This document shows, in pieces, positions 55,201 to 57,640 of a DNA stretch of 57,640 nucleotides. Within the stretch, counting starts at the first letter, position 1. Each line of letters starts with the position of its first letter. The notes beneath the pieces are model-generated. The model saw only the letters and a list, made by a program, of their open reading frames with translations. It searched no databases and had not been told where the DNA came from. The DNA is taken from assembly GCA_016234685.1 (NCBI GenBank), contig JACRAT010000042.1, forward strand, positions 1 to 57,640. The letters run 5' to 3'. The translations under genes and the position numbers were made by a program. Source of the DNA: Nitrosomonadales bacterium. Lineage in GTDB: Bacteria > Pseudomonadota > Gammaproteobacteria > Burkholderiales > Gallionellaceae.

Positions 55201-55334
55201 GGTTTATTCCGTTCGTGGTGAGCTTGTCGAACCATGAGCGGAATAAATCAAATGGGATCAATGCTGAAAAACGCCCTTCGACAAAGTTCCCCTGAGTTTA
55301 TCGAAGGGCTCAGGGCGAACGGTTTGAATAAACC
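55201..55334. repeat. MITE-like palindromic repeat element
   Basis: A 134-bp non-coding element is bounded by 9-bp inverted repeats GGTTTATTC (55201-55209) and GAATAAACC (55326-55334). It contains two internal palindromes. One pairs GGTTTATTCCG (55201-55211) with CGGAATAAATC (55239-55249), with one mismatch. The other pairs GCCCTTCGA (55273-55281) with TCGAAGGGC (55301-55309). The CCCTTCGACA core and GGCTCAGG also occur in the 41604-41656 repeat. It fills the gap between mgtE and the convergent HD-GYP gene. Confidence 0.65.
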
Positions 55335-55342
55335 GGCATCTC

Positions 55343-56560
55343 CTAGATCCCCGTCAGCCTGTTGATCTCGGTTCGCCACTTGGCGGTATCTTCCATACCT
55401 GCGATCGCGTCGGGAGACTTGGAAAGATCGACCATCTCCGGCGCGACCGGCAGACCCGATTTGGTCGAGAAAAACACCTTGACGATAGGCGTGAGCAGGC
55501 TCTTTTCGGATTGATCCACCACCACGGCCAGCCGCCCGGATTTGAGCCTGACCACCGTGTTGGTCGGATAGATGCCGACCGTTTTGACGAAAGCGTGGAA
55601 TATGGTCTCGTCGAAGTGGCCGTTCTTCCATTCCGCCATCTTGCGTAGCGCCTCGCCCGGCTCCCAGCCGTGCTTGTAACAGCGGTCTGAAGTCAGCGCG
55701 TCATACACATCGCACACCGCCCCCATGCGCGCGAACAGGGTCAGATCATCACCCGAGATCGCATCGGGATAACCATTGCCATCAACCCGCTCGTGATGGT
55801 GCAAACAGACGTCCAGCGAGATTCCGCTCACCCCTTCCGAGCCTTTCAGCACTTCCCAGCCCTTGAACGGATGCGATTTTACGATATTGAATTCTTCGTC
55901 GGTGAGCCGTCCCGGCTTATTCAGCACGGCATCCGAGATCATCATCTTGCCCACATCATGCAGCAGCCCGGCCATCCCCGCCTCTTGCAGATCGCGCCCC
56001 AACAAGCCTAGCTGACGCCCAAGCGCCAGCATCAATCCACACACGGCGACCGAGTGCAGATAGGTGTAATCGTCTTTGTGTTTGAGTCGCGCCAAACTGA
56101 GCAGGGCGCTGGAGTTGCGGGCGATAGACTGATTGATCTCGTCCACCAGCACAGCGGCATTCTCGACTTGCAGCGCACGGCCCATGCGCGCCTCACCGAA
56201 CATCGAGACCACCGCATCACGCGCCTTGGCATGGATGCGCCGCGCCCGATCCACCTCTTCATTGAAAGAAACGCGCCGAATCTCTTTGGGCGATTCGTGC
56301 GCGAGCTTCACCAATTCGTCCTCGACCTTTTGCTTCTCCTCCTCCCCGGAGGAAAGCACGGCGCTGTCATCATCGACGTCCAGCCCCTTGTCAGTGTCGA
56401 TCCAGACTTCGGTCACACCGCAGGTCATCAAGGTGTTGTAGTCTTTCACGTCTTCCAGCAAAAAAGACTTACGCCAAAACGGGTGATCCATCCAACTGGC
56501 GCAAATCTCTTGCAGATACATGCCCTCGCGGACATCGCTGACCTTGATCTTTTTCAGCAT
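55343..56560 (-). CDS. HD-GYP phosphodiesterase with DUF3391 N-terminus
   Basis: A 405-residue soluble c-di-GMP phosphodiesterase. Residues 1 to about 130 match DUF3391 (LKKIKVSDVREGMYLQEI, MTCGVTEVWIDTDKGLDV). The HD-GYP domain spans about 135-335: His201-Asp202 in LLHDVGKMMISDAV and HHERVDGNGYP. The GYP motif is intact (NGYP). A C-terminal domain of about 65 residues has RLKSGRLAVVVDQ. No membrane segment or sensor is seen. Its 3' end lies 8 bp from the repeat element. Confidence 0.9.
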   Translation of the reverse strand: MLKKIKVSDVREGMYLQEICASWMDHPFWRKSFLLEDVKDYNTLMTCGVTEVWIDTDKGLDVDDDSAVLSSGEEEKQKVEDELVKLAHESPKEIRRVSFNEEVDRARRIHAKARDAVVSMFGEARMGRALQVENAAVLVDEINQSIARNSSALLSLARLKHKDDYTYLHSVAVCGLMLALGRQLGLLGRDLQEAGMAGLLHDVGKMMISDAVLNKPGRLTDEEFNIVKSHPFKGWEVLKGSEGVSGISLDVCLHHHERVDGNGYPDAISGDDLTLFARMGAVCDVYDALTSDRCYKHGWEPGEALRKMAEWKNGHFDETIFHAFVKTVGIYPTNTVVRLKSGRLAVVVDQSEKSLLTPIVKVFFSTKSGLPVAPEMVDLSKSPDAIAGMEDTAKWRTEINRLTGI

Positions 56561-56778
56561 CGCAAATCACCTGAAAACAATATGACAGTTGGAACATCAT
56601 AGCAAAACGCCGCCCGGAAAGCGGCGGAGTTTGTCTGAATCAGACTGCCACTCGTCGCGCCTTGCGGCGTGCCAAGCGCTGCTCCACCAGCGTGAAAGGG
56701 GAAGGAGATCATGTTTGCGACTGACCAGCACGAGACAGGATTGCAGCCAGGAAACTGTAGTGCGCCCCCAATGCTGTT

Positions 56779-56934
56779 ATGACGACCGGCGCCGGCCGCA
56801 CCATCCAGTGGACCAGCTTCAACATCCCCAGCCAGATCGTCAGCTGCAAGGGCGGCGATCCCTCCGCCTGCAAGACCACCCGCTTCACCTACAACCCCGA
56901 ACACGAACGCACCGTCGAAAACCAGACCGACGGC
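56779..56934 (+). pseudogene. RHS/YD-repeat protein fragment
   Basis: In the plus frame an isolated stretch reads GRTIQWTSFNIPSQIV and then TRFTYNPEHERTVE, the typical pattern of an RHS repeat (WTSFN-P followed by F-Y-PEHQR). An in-frame TAG stands at 56758 and the frame runs straight into the end of the IS256 remnant at about 56935. It looks like a leftover of a larger RHS or polymorphic-toxin gene. The 220 bp between 56561 and 56778 show no gene. Confidence 0.6.
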
Positions 56935-56960
56935 GAGGGTGTCCCGGATTTTGTGTAAAC
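56935..56960 (-). repeat. Terminal inverted repeat of an IS256-family element
   Basis: Read on the minus strand, the sequence after the transposase stop begins GTTTACACAAAATCCGGGAC, the usual terminal sequence of IS256-family elements, and ends with CACCCTC. The opposite end is missing because the element is truncated near 57385. Confidence 0.65.
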
Positions 56961-56969
56961 GGTTTATCG

Positions 56970-57385
56970 CTACTGCTGCGGCATCCTGTCTTCGAACTGG
57001 ATAGTAAACCGGTTTAGTGCAGCTTTCCAATCACGGATCGGCATTGTCCATGATGTTGTTCAGCGCCAAGTAAAACAATTTCAGCAACGCCTCATCGCTG
57101 GGGAACGAGCCACGGTTCTTGGTGATTTTGCGCAGGCTCATGTTTACAAACTCGATAGCATTGGTGGTGTAGATCACCTTCCTAATCTCCGGCGGGTAAT
57201 TGAAGAACGGGATGATGCGCGCCCAGTTGCTGCGCCATGATTTGACGATGGGCGGATAGGCGTCGCCCCACTTGGTCTCAAACTCGTCCAAGCGCCGCGC
57301 AGCCGTCTTCGACGGTGGCGGCAACGTAGATGGTGCGCAGGTCGGCGGCCACTTTCTTGCGCGGCATCCAGTTCACGTAGACCAA
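56970..57385 (-). pseudogene. IS256-family transposase remnant, frameshifted and truncated
   Basis: Only the C-terminal third remains, in three frames. The first part (57385 to about 57305) reads VNWMPRKKVAADLRTIY and AATVEDG. A single extra G at about 57303-57304 shifts it to RRLDEFETKWGDAYPPIVKS, then NYPPEIRKVIYTTNAIEFVN. A second shift near 57045 leads to MPIRDWKAALNRFTIQFEDR and a proper TAG at 56970-56972. The N-terminus and the first two catalytic acidic residues are gone. It cannot be active. Confidence 0.88.
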
Positions 57386-57512
57386 ACAGCCTAGATAAAT
57401 AGTCCTATTGAGCAAATGGGATTGGTCGAGTAACATCCTTCCCGCAAAATCACCCGACCGGATGCACAGGGACCCGGTTGAGGCATCGATAATCATAAAA
57501 GCAGAGCACACC

Positions 57513-57640
57513 ATGTTGAATACACGCCCGAGCGGCTTGGTATGCAAGGCGGCATACGCCTTGATTTTAGGAACGACACTCAGCGCATTGCCTGCCTATG
57601 CCGCAGATCCCGTGTTGGATACCACGACGGCGACCATCAC
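57513..57640 (+). CDS. N-terminus of a secreted protein, cut by the window end
   Basis: Forty-two codons are visible, starting MLNTRPSGLVCKAAYALILG. A basic start, a hydrophobic core and the cleavage site PAYA|AD at about residue 30 make a clear Sec signal peptide; the mature part begins DPVLDTTTATIT. The family cannot be told. Its upstream region (57386-57512) borders the IS remnant and shows no gene; only a weak ribosome-binding site is seen. Confidence 0.6.
   Translation, partial: MLNTRPSGLVCKAAYALILGTTLSALPAYAADPVLDTTTATI

Noticed and set aside
56554-57030. A 158-codon minus-strand open frame upstream of the HD-GYP gene.
   Set aside because: It runs through the IS256 terminus and the RHS fragment on the wrong strand and has no recognisable motif.

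Overview
The window is a chromosomal segment of a Gram-negative betaproteobacterium, most likely a neutrophilic iron oxidiser of the Gallionellaceae (Sideroxydans/Gallionella type). The gene orders petA-petB-petC-sspA-sspB and kdsD-kdsC-lptC-lptA-lptB-rpoN-hpf-ptsN-hprK-rapZ are betaproteobacterial. The iron-oxidiser inference rests on a Cyc2-type monoheme cytochrome-porin gene at 39131-40441. The family name is an inference from sequence read by eye; no database search was run.

Layout. 1-1000: rplU-rpmA and two tRNA genes (Cys, Gly), with readable sigma70 promoters. 1190-7039: a PolB-type exonuclease, a very large transglutaminase/ankyrin protein, rlmD and a rhodanese. 7068-12523, all minus: a HopJ-family protein, a Bax-inhibitor-1 membrane protein, sspA-sspB, the cytochrome bc1 operon petABC, and a small c-type cytochrome. 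12787-16078: a GbsR-type regulator with an MgtC protein, then a membrane HD-GYP phosphodiesterase. 16100-18038: a Nif3-family protein and a DegS-like protease. 18078-24402: a tightly packed signalling operon made of a PhnD-like binding lipoprotein, a hybrid-PAS histidine kinase, a single-domain response regulator and a REC-PAS-GAF-HD-GYP protein. 24603-28540: ferredoxin, coaD, rsmD and an M16 peptidase pair. 28637-32074: ftsY-ftsE-ftsX, then rpoH behind a CIRCE operator.

32109-38857 is a four-gene, bcs-like exopolysaccharide operon: a BcsB-like protein, a glycosyltransferase carrying an N-terminal MshEN domain (a known c-di-GMP-binding fold), a polytopic membrane protein of unknown function, and a GH113-like lipoprotein hydrolase. 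Directly upstream in the same orientation lies cyc2 with its own promoter and terminator, and divergent from it a lone prepilin gene. With three HD-GYP proteins elsewhere in the window, c-di-GMP probably controls polymer production next to the iron-oxidation gene. This neighbourhood is the most interesting part of the window.

41512-41809 is a cluster of intergenic repeats. 41810-53609 holds a CPA2 antiporter, Kdo and LPS-transport genes, rpoN, the nitrogen-PTS regulators, a NusG-II/Gx-transporter pair, ubiX and ppsR. 53696-56560 holds mgtE, a small palindromic repeat element and a third HD-GYP protein. The last kilobase is a decayed accessory junction: an RHS-repeat fragment cut by an IS256-family transposase remnant with two frameshifts, followed by the start of a secreted protein that runs off the window.
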